From NCBI GenBank assembly GCA_021791345.1, contig JAJYWT010000081.1, forward strand, positions 1-16,097: a DNA stretch of 16,097 nucleotides, in the 5' to 3' direction. The notes beneath the pieces were generated by a model, which was not told where the DNA came from, did not search any database, and saw only the letters and a program-made list of their open reading frames with translations. The translations under genes were made by a program, and so were the position numbers. Below are positions 1 through 7,157 of the stretch, piece by piece. How positions within the stretch are numbered: the first letter of the stretch is position 1; every line of letters begins with the position of its first letter. This DNA is from a bacterium. GTDB lineage: Bacteria > Chloroflexota > Dormibacteria > UBA8260 > Bog-877.

Positions 1-637
1 AGAGCCTCCGGGCGATCACATGGGCCAGGGTCTTGGTCTGGAGCTGCGGGTCGGCCACGCCGAGCAGCGCGCGGGCGTGGGCGGCCGAGATCCGCTCCTC
101 CTCGAGTGCCCGCTGCACCGCGGGGGTGGCCTGCAGCAGTCGCATCGTGTTGGTGACGGCGGACCGGCTCCTGCCCACCTGGTTCGCCACGGCCTCCTGG
201 GTCAGCCCGAACTCGTCACACAGCCGGGTGAAGGCGCGCGCCTCATCGAGCGGGGAGAGGTCGCTCCGCTGGAGGTTCTCCACCAGGGCCATCTCCAGAC
301 GGGCGCGGTCGGGGCCGGCGGGACGCACCACCACCGGGACCCGGCTCAGCCCGGCCAGCTGGGAGGCGCGCAGGCGGCGCTCGCCGGCCACCAGGCGGTA
401 ACGATCGCCCGTCGGTTCGACCACCAGCGGTTGCAGCACCCCGTACTCGTTGATGGAGTCGGCTAGCGTGCGCAGGTCCTCGGGGTCGAACTGGCTGCGG
501 GGCTGCAAGGGATTGGGATCGATGAGCGAGACGGCCACCTCATGCACCCCGGATCCGGCCATCACGGAACGCAGCGACTCCGCCCCCGTGGGGATGAGCT
601 GGTCCAGCCCCCGACCGAGCCCGCGCCGCTTGCTCAC
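1..637 (-). CDS. parB: ParB chromosome-partitioning protein (3' part beyond window)
   Basis: Centromere-binding CTPase of the ParABS system, which loads at parS, spreads along DNA and stimulates ParA. The visible 212 residues start SKRRGLGRGLDQLIP, the usual ParB opening. They contain the ParB/Srx core with the GERRLRAS box (canonical GERRxRA), then 'LVENLQRSDLSPLDEA', then a helix-turn-helix (FGLTQEAVANQVGRSRSAV) that would read parS. The reading frame is still open at position 1, so the C-terminal dimerisation domain lies outside. The GTG start at 637 overlaps the parA stop as GTGA, which indicates translational coupling in one parA-parB operon. The family assignment is very secure. A plasmid or noc-type relative is less likely given the consensus parS beside it and the housekeeping neighbours. 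Confidence 0.95.
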   Translation of the reverse strand, partial: MSKRRGLGRGLDQLIPTGAESLRSVMAGSGVHEVAVSLIDPNPLQPRSQFDPEDLRTLADSINEYGVLQPLVVEPTGDRYRLVAGERRLRASQLAGLSRVPVVVRPAGPDRARLEMALVENLQRSDLSPLDEARAFTRLCDEFGLTQEAVANQVGRSRSAVTNTMRLLQATPAVQRALEEERISAAHARALLGVADPQLQTKTLAHVIARRL

Positions 638-1416
638 GCGGCGACCCGCGCGTCGCGTTCGATCAGCTCTTCGGCCAGAGCGCGGTACGCCGCGGCCCCC
701 CGGCCGGCGGGGTCGTATTGCGTTATCGGGATCCCGTGGCTCGGAGCCTCGCTCATCCGCACCGAACGGGGGATGACCGTGGTGAAGGCCTGGTCTCCGA
801 ACTGGCGGCGCACCTCGGCCACCACCTGGGAGCTCAGGATTGTCCGCTGATCGAAGAGGGTCAGCACGATCCCCTCCAGCCGCAGCGCGGGGTTGAGCGA
901 CTGGCGGACCAGCGATTGAGTGTGGGTGAGCAGGGTGAGCCCCTCCAGGGCGTAGTACTCGCACTGGAGCGGGATGAGGAGCGCGTCGGCCGCGACCAGG
1001 CAGTTCACCGTCAGCAGGCCGAGTGAGGGAGGAGTGTCGAGCAGGACGTAGTCGAAGTCCGTGAGCCCGTCCAGCGCCAGCCGCAGGCGCGACTCCCGGA
1101 GCGGGAGTTCCGCCAGCTCGAGCTCGGCGCCGGCCAGCCCGACCGTGGAGGGCACCAGGGTCAGGCCGGGGACGTGTTCAATCGGAACGGCCACCTCCAG
1201 GAGGGGCCTGCCGAGGACCACGACGTCGTAGATCGAAGCCTCCAGCTCCTTCGAGTCGACGCCCAGCCCTGAGGTGGCGTTCGCCTGGGGATCGCAATCC
1301 ACCAGAAGCACCCGCAGGTCCCGCTCGCAGAGGGCCGCTCCCAGGTTGATGGCGGTGGTCGTCTTCCCCACCCCGCCCTTCTGGTTGCAGATGGTGATGA
1401 CGCGGGGCCGGGACAT
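634..1416 (-). CDS. parA: ParA/Soj chromosome-partitioning ATPase
   Basis: Walker-type ATPase, 260 residues, that binds DNA as an ATP dimer and forms the gradient that moves ParB-parS complexes. It begins MSRPRVITICNQKGGVGKTT, giving the deviant Walker A KGGVGKTT with its signature lysine. 'VLLVDCDPQANAT' is the A' box and 'YVLLDTPPSLGLL' the Walker B box. The length fits the chromosomal Soj class, which lacks the N-terminal HTH of plasmid P1-type ParA. The ATG at 1416 lies six bases downstream of a TATACT hexamer, so the mRNA is probably leaderless. A parS site lies just upstream. The stop codon overlaps the parB GTG. The gene upstream is an S51 peptidase, not the rsmG (gidB) often found beside parA in other bacteria. 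Confidence 0.96.
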   Translation of the reverse strand: MSRPRVITICNQKGGVGKTTTAINLGAALCERDLRVLLVDCDPQANATSGLGVDSKELEASIYDVVVLGRPLLEVAVPIEHVPGLTLVPSTVGLAGAELELAELPLRESRLRLALDGLTDFDYVLLDTPPSLGLLTVNCLVAADALLIPLQCEYYALEGLTLLTHTQSLVRQSLNPALRLEGIVLTLFDQRTILSSQVVAEVRRQFGDQAFTTVIPRSVRMSEAPSHGIPITQYDPAGRGAAAYRALAEELIERDARVAA

Positions 1417-1422
1417 GCGGCC

Positions 1423-1428
1423 AGTATA
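1423..1428 (-). promoter_or_regulatory. parA -10 box (leaderless promoter)
   Basis: On the minus strand this reads TATACT, five of six bases matching TATAAT. Six bases separate it from the parA ATG, so transcription should begin at or next to the start codon. No separate -35 hexamer is visible; the -35 position is occupied by the centre of parS. Confidence 0.7.
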
Positions 1429-1433
1429 GGTTC

Positions 1434-1463
1434 CCTGCGCGGTTTCACGTGAAACATCGCAGG
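1434..1463. repeat. 30-bp extended inverted repeat centred on parS
   Basis: Outer arms CCTGCG (1434-1439) and CGCAGG (1458-1463) are exact reverse complements. Their centre is the same as that of the inner GTTTCACGTGAAAC palindrome (1442-1455). Counting outward, 13 of 15 base pairs match; only the pairs 1441/1456 and 1440/1457 fail. The whole element lies between the -10 box of parA and the stop codon of the upstream peptidase gene. It may widen the ParB nucleation site, bind a second protein, or form a DNA or RNA hairpin. Confidence 0.75.
1441..1456. promoter_or_regulatory. parS centromere site
   Basis: The sequence GGTTTCACGTGAAACA matches 15 of 16 positions of the conserved bacterial parS TGTTTCACGTGAAACA; only the first base differs. 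It lies 24 bases upstream of the parA ATG, beside the genes for its own binding proteins, as chromosomal parS sites often do. If transcription starts at the parA ATG, the site covers about -25 to -40, so bound ParB could repress or modulate parAB. Confidence 0.93.
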
Positions 1464-1476
1464 CGGCGGGTGGTCG

Positions 1477-2214
1477 TCAGAAAGCCAAGGTCTGGCCCGG
1501 CCGCAGCCACTCCCGGCCGCCCGCGAAGCGATGCTCCACCGAGCCTTTGCCGTACACCGTCCAGCCATCGCCACCACCGAACACCGCAGTTCGCTCGGAG
1601 ATTCCCAGGAGGTGCTTGTCGGCAGGCACCCCGCTTCCCATCACGCTTCGCCAGGGACGCATCATCGGCGCGTCCCAATGAACGCCGAACAGGTGACGGG
1701 GGACCAGTCCAAGCCCCTGCCCGAAGGCCCGCGCCGTCAGCCCGTTGACCTCCGGCAGCGGATCTCCGGCGATCATGGCCCCGGCGCTGCATCCTGCGTA
1801 GACGCCGCCCCGGGCCAGCAGTTCGTGGATCGCTTTCAGCAGGGGGGTTCCCAGCAGGACCTCGTGGAGGTATCTGGGGTTTCCGCCCGAGAAGAAGACC
1901 ATGCTGACCTCCCGGACCGCGGCGGCGGGCCCGCGCGAGAGCGCATCCGCCCGGGTTCTCACCTCCAGCGGCTCGCCCCGCACCCCCAGGCTTCGGTAAT
2001 GGGCTCGGGCCATCTCATTCCAGCGCTGGAACACGACCTCTCCCTCGGGCGCGCTGGCGGTAGCCAGCACCGCGACCCCGCCGTCGCCGCTGGCCTCGCG
2101 CAGCGCCGACCTCTCGACCGGGCCGACCCAGGGTTCGAACTCGCCCGAGCCCAGCAGCAGGAAGCGGCCCCCCGGGTGAGGGGCCGCCTCTTGTGAGGGC
2201 TCTGTCTCGCTCAG
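1477..2214 (-). CDS. Peptidase S51 / cyanophycinase-like serine hydrolase, apparent CTG start
   Basis: Type 1 glutamine-amidotransferase-like fold of the S51 group (dipeptidase E, cyanophycinase). The frame carries an N-terminal strand [14 protein letters not shown], then '[12 protein letters not shown]', '[12 protein letters not shown]' and the nucleophile elbow YAGCSAGAM, with Ser143 counted from the CTG. About 245 residues is normal for the family. There is no ATG, GTG or TTG in frame upstream of the GSGEF strand. The best start is CTG at 2214, which overlaps the slipin stop as CTGA and is preceded by a G-rich stretch. The first conventional start, GTG at 2070, would delete the first strand of the fold. 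The substrate is unknown: cyanophycin, aspartyl dipeptides and other peptides are all possible. Translational coupling to slipin is inferred from the overlap. Confidence 0.8.
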   Translation of the reverse strand: MSETEPSQEAAPHPGGRFLLLGSGEFEPWVGPVERSALREASGDGGVAVLATASAPEGEVVFQRWNEMARAHYRSLGVRGEPLEVRTRADALSRGPAAAVREVSMVFFSGGNPRYLHEVLLGTPLLKAIHELLARGGVYAGCSAGAMIAGDPLPEVNGLTARAFGQGLGLVPRHLFGVHWDAPMMRPWRSVMGSGVPADKHLLGISERTAVFGGGDGWTVYGKGSVEHRFAGGREWLRPGQTLAF

Positions 2215-3080
2215 GCCCCCGGCTCCGCCCGGCTTGCCCTGGCGACCACGGTCGACTCCGCCGGGCTCGGCCCGGAAGCGGCCGACCGGTGGCCGTTGCC
2301 TGCGGCCTGGGCCTGCTTGATCTTGAGCAGCGGCTCGAACATGTCCAGCGGCATCGGGAACACCACCACGGAGTTCTGATCCGACCCGATCTCGGACAGG
2401 GTCTGGAGGTAGCGCAGCTGTAGGGTGGCCGGCTGGGTCCCGATCACCTTGGCGGCGTCGGCCAGGGTCTGGGAGGCCTGGAGCTCGCCCTCCGCACGGA
2501 TGATCTTGGCCCGCTTCTCCCTCTCCGCCTCCGCCTGCAGCGCCATCGCCCGCTGCATCGACTGCGGCAGGTCCACGTCCTTGACCTCCACCGCGGTCAC
2601 CTTCACTCCCCAGGGCTCGGTCTGCTCGTCGATGATCGTCTGCAGTTCGGCGTTGATCTTGTCGCGCCGGCTGAGCAGCTCGTCGAGGGTCGCCTGGCCC
2701 AGAGTCGAGCGCAGAGTGGTCTGGGCGGTCTTGGAGATCGTGCCCATGTAGTCACGCACCTTGACGTACGAGTCGCGGGCGTCAACCACCCGGAAGAAGA
2801 CCACCGCGGTGACGCGGACCGTCACGTTGTCGCTGGTGATCACGTCCTGGGGCGGGACCTCGTGCACCATCGTGCGCATGTCCACCTTGACCATGCGGTC
2901 GAAGCCGAACGGGATGATGAGGCGTGGGCCGGGCCCCTTGACGTCAATCAGGCGGCCCAGCCGGAGCACCACCCCGCGCTCGTACTCGTTGATCACCCGA
3001 AAGCCGGTCGCAAAGGCGATCAGGGCCAGGAATGCGACCACGATCACCACCACCAGGATCCCCACCACAGCGCCACTCAT
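2211..3080 (-). CDS. Slipin / stomatin-like SPFH-domain membrane protein
   Basis: Membrane scaffold of the SPFH (band 7) family, thought to form oligomers in ordered membrane patches and to work with NfeD proteins. It has 289 residues. One N-terminal membrane segment (residues about 5-27, [19 protein letters not shown]) is followed by [14 protein letters not shown] and the SPFH core with [15 protein letters not shown] and '[21 protein letters not shown]'. A coiled-coil stretch ([21 protein letters not shown]) leads to '[11 protein letters not shown]' and a low-complexity Ala/Ser/Pro tail. This order matches slipins better than HflK or HflC. The ATG at 3080 overlaps the nfeD stop (ATGA), and its own stop overlaps the peptidase CTG. 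Three genes are therefore linked by 4-base overlaps. Confidence 0.93.
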   Translation of the reverse strand: MSGAVVGILVVVIVVAFLALIAFATGFRVINEYERGVVLRLGRLIDVKGPGPRLIIPFGFDRMVKVDMRTMVHEVPPQDVITSDNVTVRVTAVVFFRVVDARDSYVKVRDYMGTISKTAQTTLRSTLGQATLDELLSRRDKINAELQTIIDEQTEPWGVKVTAVEVKDVDLPQSMQRAMALQAEAEREKRAKIIRAEGELQASQTLADAAKVIGTQPATLQLRYLQTLSEIGSDQNSVVVFPMPLDMFEPLLKIKQAQAAGNGHRSAASGPSPAESTVVARASRAEPGA

Positions 3081-3877
3081 GACCTAAGTCCTCCACTCGG
3101 CCCGGCGGTCGCGGGGCGCCGCCCCCCCGGGTCCCGGTTGGTCTCCGTCACGCTCGGGAGACCGATCACGTCCACGATCAGCGTCAGTCCGTCCTGCGCC
3201 AGCACCTCGACCTCCGCCCCCACGGGGAGCTGCATCCCGTTGCGGGAGATGGCCCGCCACAGCTCGCCCTCCACCATCACCAGGCAACTCCCCTCCTGGG
3301 TCTCCCTCACCACCCCCACCTCTCCCAGGAGCTCCTGGGGCTGGCGCGGGTACGGACGCCGCCGCACCGCCAGGGCGCGACGGCTCAGCACCAGCCAGAT
3401 GCCACCCAGGCCGACCGGCAGCCCGAAGAGCGCGATCGGGTTCACCGGCTCTTTTGCGAACATCAGTACGCCTCCGGCGATCGCGGCCGCGATTCCCGCC
3501 ACGGTCAGAACCCCGTGGGTCGGCGCCACCAGGTCGACCACGAACAGGGCGGTCGCGGCCGCCACCAGCAAGAGCCCCAGCAGATCGAGGGGGATCCCCA
3601 GCAGGCCGGTGACCGCGAGCACCCCCGCGATCAGCCCCACCACCCCGGGCACGATCGCCCCCGGGTGGATCAGCTCCAGGCCGATCCCGACCAGAGCGAG
3701 CAGCAGCAGCCCGAAGGCGACCGTCGGGTTGGCCAGGAACTGCAGAGGCACCGGGAGCACCGCGGCGCCGACTGCGCTGTCGGCTCCCCCCAGGCTGCGG
3801 GCCAGCACCGGGGCACAGAACCCCAGGGAGCCGGCGGCGGCTCCCAATCCGGCACCTACGATCGCCCAACGGCGCAT
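3077..3877 (-). CDS. nfeD: NfeD-family membrane protein (short form)
   Basis: Partner protein of slipin, 266 residues. A hydrophobic N-terminal segment ([20 protein letters not shown]) is consistent with a signal peptide or anchor. It is followed by the NfeD signature [19 protein letters not shown], '[20 protein letters not shown]', further membrane spans and '[17 protein letters not shown]'. The C-terminal soluble part (about 195-250: [10 protein letters not shown] to [16 protein letters not shown]) fits the OB-fold domain. There is no ClpP-like serine protease domain, so this is the truncated type. The frame is open far upstream, antisense to the FemAB-like gene, but the hydrophobic N-terminus and divergent promoter support the ATG at 3877. 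Confidence 0.92.
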   Translation of the reverse strand: MRRWAIVGAGLGAAAGSLGFCAPVLARSLGGADSAVGAAVLPVPLQFLANPTVAFGLLLLALVGIGLELIHPGAIVPGVVGLIAGVLAVTGLLGIPLDLLGLLLVAAATALFVVDLVAPTHGVLTVAGIAAAIAGGVLMFAKEPVNPIALFGLPVGLGGIWLVLSRRALAVRRRPYPRQPQELLGEVGVVRETQEGSCLVMVEGELWRAISRNGMQLPVGAEVEVLAQDGLTLIVDVIGLPSVTETNRDPGGRRPATAGPSGGLRS

Positions 3878-3887
3878 GGCAACCCTC

Positions 3888-3893
3888 AGTGTA
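3888..3893 (-). promoter_or_regulatory. Possible nfeD -10 box
   Basis: Reads TACACT on the minus strand, ten bases before the nfeD ATG, which predicts a leader of only a few bases. A GAGGG lies between it and the ATG and could be a ribosome site if transcription starts further upstream. It is weaker than the other promoters in this window. Confidence 0.4.
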
Positions 3894-3928
3894 CGCCCAA
3901 ATTCGGCGGGCCCCTGACCCCCGCATCC

Positions 3929-3934
3929 GATAAT
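3929..3934 (+). promoter_or_regulatory. -10 box of the FemAB-like gene (leaderless)
   Basis: GATAAT followed by exactly six bases and then ATG. It differs from TATAAT at the first position only. It lies in the 63-bp divergent gap facing away from nfeD. No clear -35 hexamer is visible. Confidence 0.6.
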
Positions 3935-3940
3935 CGCCCG

Positions 3941-5011
3941 ATGCCGGCGTCGCCTGTTCCCGTGCCCGCCCTTCGCCTCGAAACCGAGGTGGTGGGATCG
4001 CAGCTGCGCCCCGACTGGGACGACTTGGTGGGGCGGCGCTGCGGCGGGGTGCTGCTGCAGTCCTGGGGGTGGGGAGAGCTCCGTCGATCCTATGGTTGGG
4101 AGCCGCTGCGGATCATCGCGCTCGACCGCGACGCCCAGGATCCCGTGGGGGCGCTGCAGGTGTTGACCCGGCCTCTGGCCGGCGGGGCGGTGGGGTGGGC
4201 GTACGCGCCGCGGGGGCCGGCGCTGGCGCGGCCCGCGGACGGCGGGGCCGCACGGGCCCTGCTCGAGCGCGCCGCCCGCGAGCTGCGCTCCCGGCGGGTG
4301 ACCTCGCTGCACCTCGATCCGGAGTGGCCCGTCGATGGATCGCAGTGGGCGGCCCTGCGGCGGTCGCTCCGGCTGCGGCCAGAGCGCTACGACATCCAGC
4401 ACCGCAACACCTGGCTGGTGGAGCTGCACGGCGGCCCTGAGGAGGTGTTCAAGCGGCTCCCGCCCTCCACCAGAAGGAACGTCCGGATCGCCGAGCGGGC
4501 GCAGGTTGAGGTGCAGAGCGGCGATGACGCCGCGGCGGTGGAGCGCTTCTACCGGCTCCATCTGGCAACCGTGCAGCGCCAGGGCTTCACCACCCGACCG
4601 GTCGGTTACTACGAAAGAGCCTGCCGGGCGCTGGGGGCCCGGGTGTTCGTGGCCAGCTGCCAGCAGCAGCCGCTGGCGGCCGCGGTCGCGATCGCGTTCG
4701 GCCCCCGGCTGATCTACCTCTACGGCGGGACCTCGACCGACCGTCCGGAAGTCAGGGCCAGCTACGCCCTGCACTGGCGGATCATCCGGTGGGGGCTTGA
4801 GCATGGCTGCACCACCTATGACATGTGGGGGGTCCCGAGGCGGTTCGATCCCAGCAACCCCGCCCACGGCTACGCGACCTTCAAGACTCGCTGGGGGGGG
4901 CGGCAGGCGTCCCACACTGGGCTGATGCGGTTCCCGCTCTGGGGTCCCCTGGACCCGGCGCTCCAGGCGCTGGAATCCCTGGCTCTGCGACAGCGCCCGC
5001 TGCTCACCTGA
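3941..5011 (+). CDS. FemAB/FemX-like peptidoglycan-bridge aminoacyltransferase
   Basis: GNAT-fold enzyme class that adds amino acids from aminoacyl-tRNA to the stem peptide of lipid II in the cytoplasm. It has 356 residues. Family features in order: LLQSWGWGELRRSYGWEPLR near residue 40, 'GWAYAPRGPAL', 'TWLVELHGGPEEVFKRLPPSTRRNVRIAERA', then 'FYRLHLATVQRQGF', 'IYLYGGTS', 'ASYALHWRIIRWGLEHGCTTYDMWGVP' and a final 'HGYATFKTRWGG'. YDMWGVP followed by FKxxxGG is typical of the family. Which amino acid it adds cannot be read from sequence, and some relatives act on other substrates. The ATG was chosen because it sits six bases after a GATAAT hexamer. The next gene starts 30 bp after its stop but has its own promoter. 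Confidence 0.88.
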   Translation: MPASPVPVPALRLETEVVGSQLRPDWDDLVGRRCGGVLLQSWGWGELRRSYGWEPLRIIALDRDAQDPVGALQVLTRPLAGGAVGWAYAPRGPALARPADGGAARALLERAARELRSRRVTSLHLDPEWPVDGSQWAALRRSLRLRPERYDIQHRNTWLVELHGGPEEVFKRLPPSTRRNVRIAERAQVEVQSGDDAAAVERFYRLHLATVQRQGFTTRPVGYYERACRALGARVFVASCQQQPLAAAVAIAFGPRLIYLYGGTSTDRPEVRASYALHWRIIRWGLEHGCTTYDMWGVPRRFDPSNPAHGYATFKTRWGGRQASHTGLMRFPLWGPLDPALQALESLALRQRPLLT

Positions 5012-5029
5012 GCGCTCGTCGCTCCCGAC

Positions 5030-5035
5030 TACAAT
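5030..5035 (+). promoter_or_regulatory. -10 box of the 200-residue unknown gene (leaderless)
   Basis: TACAAT, one mismatch from TATAAT, followed by exactly six bases and the ATG at 5042. It lies in the 30-bp gap after the FemAB-like stop, giving the next gene its own transcript start. Confidence 0.7.
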
Positions 5036-5041
5036 CGCAAC

Positions 5042-5644
5042 ATGCTCTACCTTGGCCCCAAGCGCAAGGACCGCTGGGAGGCGGTGGTCTTCTCTCCGCC
5101 CCGTGAGGTCTTCGCCATCGCCGAGCAGGTGACCGCCCTGCCTCCCTTCAGCTTCCGCGTGGTGGATGACCACACCGCGGAGGTGGTGCAGGACCTGGCC
5201 AACGGCTTCTTCGGCCAGTGGAGCAAGGTCCGCTACCCCAAGAACCGCATCCGCATCGAGTGCGAGCAGATCCCCGCCGGAACCAGGGTGATCATCACCG
5301 CTGCGGGTGAGCGCAGCGCCACCATGCGGGCCACCAATCTGCTGCGCATCCTGAGCTTGGGCGAGCGCGACCACCACACCGTCTATCGCTACCGGGAGAT
5401 CCCACCCGGCTTCTGCACCATCGTGCAGAGCTGGGCGGGGACCGGCTACCCGCTCTTCCAGCAGCCGGATCACGCGGCGCCCCGCGGGCGGGCGGTGCGG
5501 CCCGCCTCCAAGCTGGTGGCGTTGGAGCAGCGGGGTCGGTGGGTCAGGGTGCGGGCCGGAGAGGGTGATGACACCGAAGAGGGCTGGATCGAGGCGGACC
5601 AGCTGGTCCCCGACGAGAGCCTGGCCCGGACGCCGGTCGCCTAG
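5042..5644 (+). CDS. Unknown protein with SH3-like C-terminal part
   Basis: A 200-residue protein that I do not recognise as a named family. The first 125 residues (WEAVVFSPPREVFAIAEQV, 'FRVVDDHTAEVVQDLANGFFGQW', 'RIECEQIPAGTRVIITAAG') form an alternating alpha/beta pattern that could be a SRPBCC-like or other ligand fold; this is a guess. Residues about 130-190 (GYPLFQQPD, then 'KLVALEQRGRWVRVRA', then 'EGWIEADQLVP') look like a bacterial SH3 domain. There is no signal peptide or membrane segment, so it is probably cytoplasmic, which is unusual for bacterial SH3 domains that bind cell wall. The start is fixed by the leaderless promoter. Its TAG overlaps the zwf TAG on the other strand. Confidence 0.8.
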   Translation: MLYLGPKRKDRWEAVVFSPPREVFAIAEQVTALPPFSFRVVDDHTAEVVQDLANGFFGQWSKVRYPKNRIRIECEQIPAGTRVIITAAGERSATMRATNLLRILSLGERDHHTVYRYREIPPGFCTIVQSWAGTGYPLFQQPDHAAPRGRAVRPASKLVALEQRGRWVRVRAGEGDDTEEGWIEADQLVPDESLARTPVA

Positions 5645-7083
5645 TCCTGGGCGTGGTGGCCCAGCGAGTGCCAGGCGCCTGAGAGCATCAGGTTCTGGGC
5701 CTCGGGCGGCCCCTCGCTGCCCGCGGGGTACAGCTTGATCGGCGGCATGTCGTCCAGCACCGGCTGCAGCGCCTTCCAGGCCGACTCGGTCTCATCCTGG
5801 CGGATGAACAGGGTGTGGTCGCCGAGCAGGGCGTCGTGCAGCAGGCGCTCGTACGCCTCCGCGGGCTCGGTGCCGAAGGACTGGCCGTAGGAGAAGTCCA
5901 TCCGCACCCCCTGCTCCACCACCACCGGCCCCGGCTCCTTGGCCACGAACGAGAACGAGATCCCCTCGTCCGGCTGGATCCGGATGGTGACGCGGTTGGG
6001 CTGCAGCGCCTCGATCCCGGTCCCCTCGAACAGGTGCAGCGGCACGTCCCGGCAGAACAGCATGATCTCCGTTCGGCGGGTGACCAGCGCCTTGCCGCAG
6101 CGCAGATAGAAGGGGACACCCGCCCAGGCCCAGGAGTCCACCGCCAGCCGCAGAGCGATGTAGGTCTCGGTCGTGGAGTCCGGCGAGACCCCCTCCAGCT
6201 CCCGGTAGCCCGGCATCATCCTGCCGTTGACCGAGCCCCTGGTGTACTGGCCGCGCACCACCTCCGCAGGGGAGACCGGACGGATCGACTGCAGCACCTT
6301 GACCTTCTCGTCCCGAAGGGCTTCGGGATCGAAAGAACTGGGAGGTGACATGCAGGTCAGGGCCAGCAGCTGAAACAGGTGGTTCTGCATGATATCGCGC
6401 AGCGCCCCGGTCTCCTCGTAGAGATGTCCCCGATTCTCAACTCCAATGTCCTCGGCGACCGTGAGCTGCACGTGCGAGACCACATCCCGGTTCCAAATCC
6501 GCTCCACCAGGGTGTTTCCGAAGCGGAAGACCAGCAGATTCTGGACCGTCTCCTTCCCGAGGTAGTGGTCGATCCGGTAGATCCTCTCCTCGGGCACGCT
6601 GCGGTGCAGCGCCTGGTTCAGCTGGCGGGCCGAGCGCAGGTCATGTCCGAACGGCTTCTCGATGATGATCGAGGAGCCGCGCGACAGGCCCGAGTCCTTG
6701 AGCTCCTGCAGGATGGGGGCGAAGGAGGATGGCGGAACCGCCAGGTACACGATCCGGCGGGGCAGATGAAGCACCTTGGCGAGCTCGGGGCCGGGGTTGG
6801 TGAGGGCGGGGACGTAGCGCAGCCGCTTGGCGAAGGCCGCGAAGGCCTGCTCGTCAAGGGGGGTGCGCCCGAATTGCACCACCGCTTCGCGGGCCAGGAG
6901 CCTGAACCCCTCATCGTCCAGCTCCCTGGTCGCGGTGCCGACCACATCGCCGCGGCGTGGCAGCAGCCCCTGTGCGCTCAGCTCGTAGAGGGCCGGAAGC
7001 AGCTTGCGCCGGGCCAGGTCGCCGGTCGCCCCGAACACGACCAGGTCCTGGTTGGGGGGCACGCGCAGGGCTCGCGGTGGCAT
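5641..7083 (-). CDS. zwf: Glucose-6-phosphate 1-dehydrogenase
   Basis: First step of the oxidative pentose phosphate pathway: glucose-6-phosphate plus NAD(P)+ to 6-phosphogluconolactone. It has 480 residues, close to the usual 480-510. The nucleotide-binding motif is VVFGATGDLARRKLLP (residues 15-30), followed by 'IIEKPFGHDL'. The substrate site RIDHYLGKE spans 170-178 with Asp172 and His173, and GALRDIMQNH ends at the catalytic His235. All key residues are present. The ATG follows a TAGACT hexamer by six bases. The companion genes pgl, gnd, tal and opcA are not adjacent, so zwf appears to be transcribed alone. It shares a CTAG palindrome with the convergent gene at the stop codons. Confidence 0.97.
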   Translation of the reverse strand: MPPRALRVPPNQDLVVFGATGDLARRKLLPALYELSAQGLLPRRGDVVGTATRELDDEGFRLLAREAVVQFGRTPLDEQAFAAFAKRLRYVPALTNPGPELAKVLHLPRRIVYLAVPPSSFAPILQELKDSGLSRGSSIIIEKPFGHDLRSARQLNQALHRSVPEERIYRIDHYLGKETVQNLLVFRFGNTLVERIWNRDVVSHVQLTVAEDIGVENRGHLYEETGALRDIMQNHLFQLLALTCMSPPSSFDPEALRDEKVKVLQSIRPVSPAEVVRGQYTRGSVNGRMMPGYRELEGVSPDSTTETYIALRLAVDSWAWAGVPFYLRCGKALVTRRTEIMLFCRDVPLHLFEGTGIEALQPNRVTIRIQPDEGISFSFVAKEPGPVVVEQGVRMDFSYGQSFGTEPAEAYERLLHDALLGDHTLFIRQDETESAWKALQPVLDDMPPIKLYPAGSEGPPEAQNLMLSGAWHSLGHHAQD

Positions 7084-7089
7084 GCCCCG

Positions 7090-7095
7090 AGTCTA
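7090..7095 (-). promoter_or_regulatory. zwf -10 box (leaderless promoter)
   Basis: Reads TAGACT on the minus strand, six bases before the zwf ATG. It shares a 74-bp divergent gap with the promoter of the sigma-like/gcv operon. No convincing -35 is visible. Confidence 0.6.
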
Positions 7096-7145
7096 CGGGC
7101 CGGGGAAACGTCGAAGAGCCGGCCGAACCCCGCGGAACGCGCGCC

Positions 7146-7151
7146 TATACT
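7146..7151 (+). promoter_or_regulatory. -10 box of the sigma-like/gcvTH operon (leaderless)
   Basis: TATACT followed by exactly six bases and the GTG at 7158. The hexamer and spacing match those of parA. It is the only clear promoter upstream of gcvT, so control of the gcv genes probably acts here. Confidence 0.7.
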
Positions 7152-7157
7152 CGCCCA

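Noticed and set aside
3878..5473. Very long open frame on the minus strand continuing upstream of nfeD
   Set aside because: It is antisense to the FemAB-like gene, low in complexity (rich in Gly/Pro/Arg), and nfeD has its own signal-like N-terminus and promoter. It is a by-product of GC-rich codon use.
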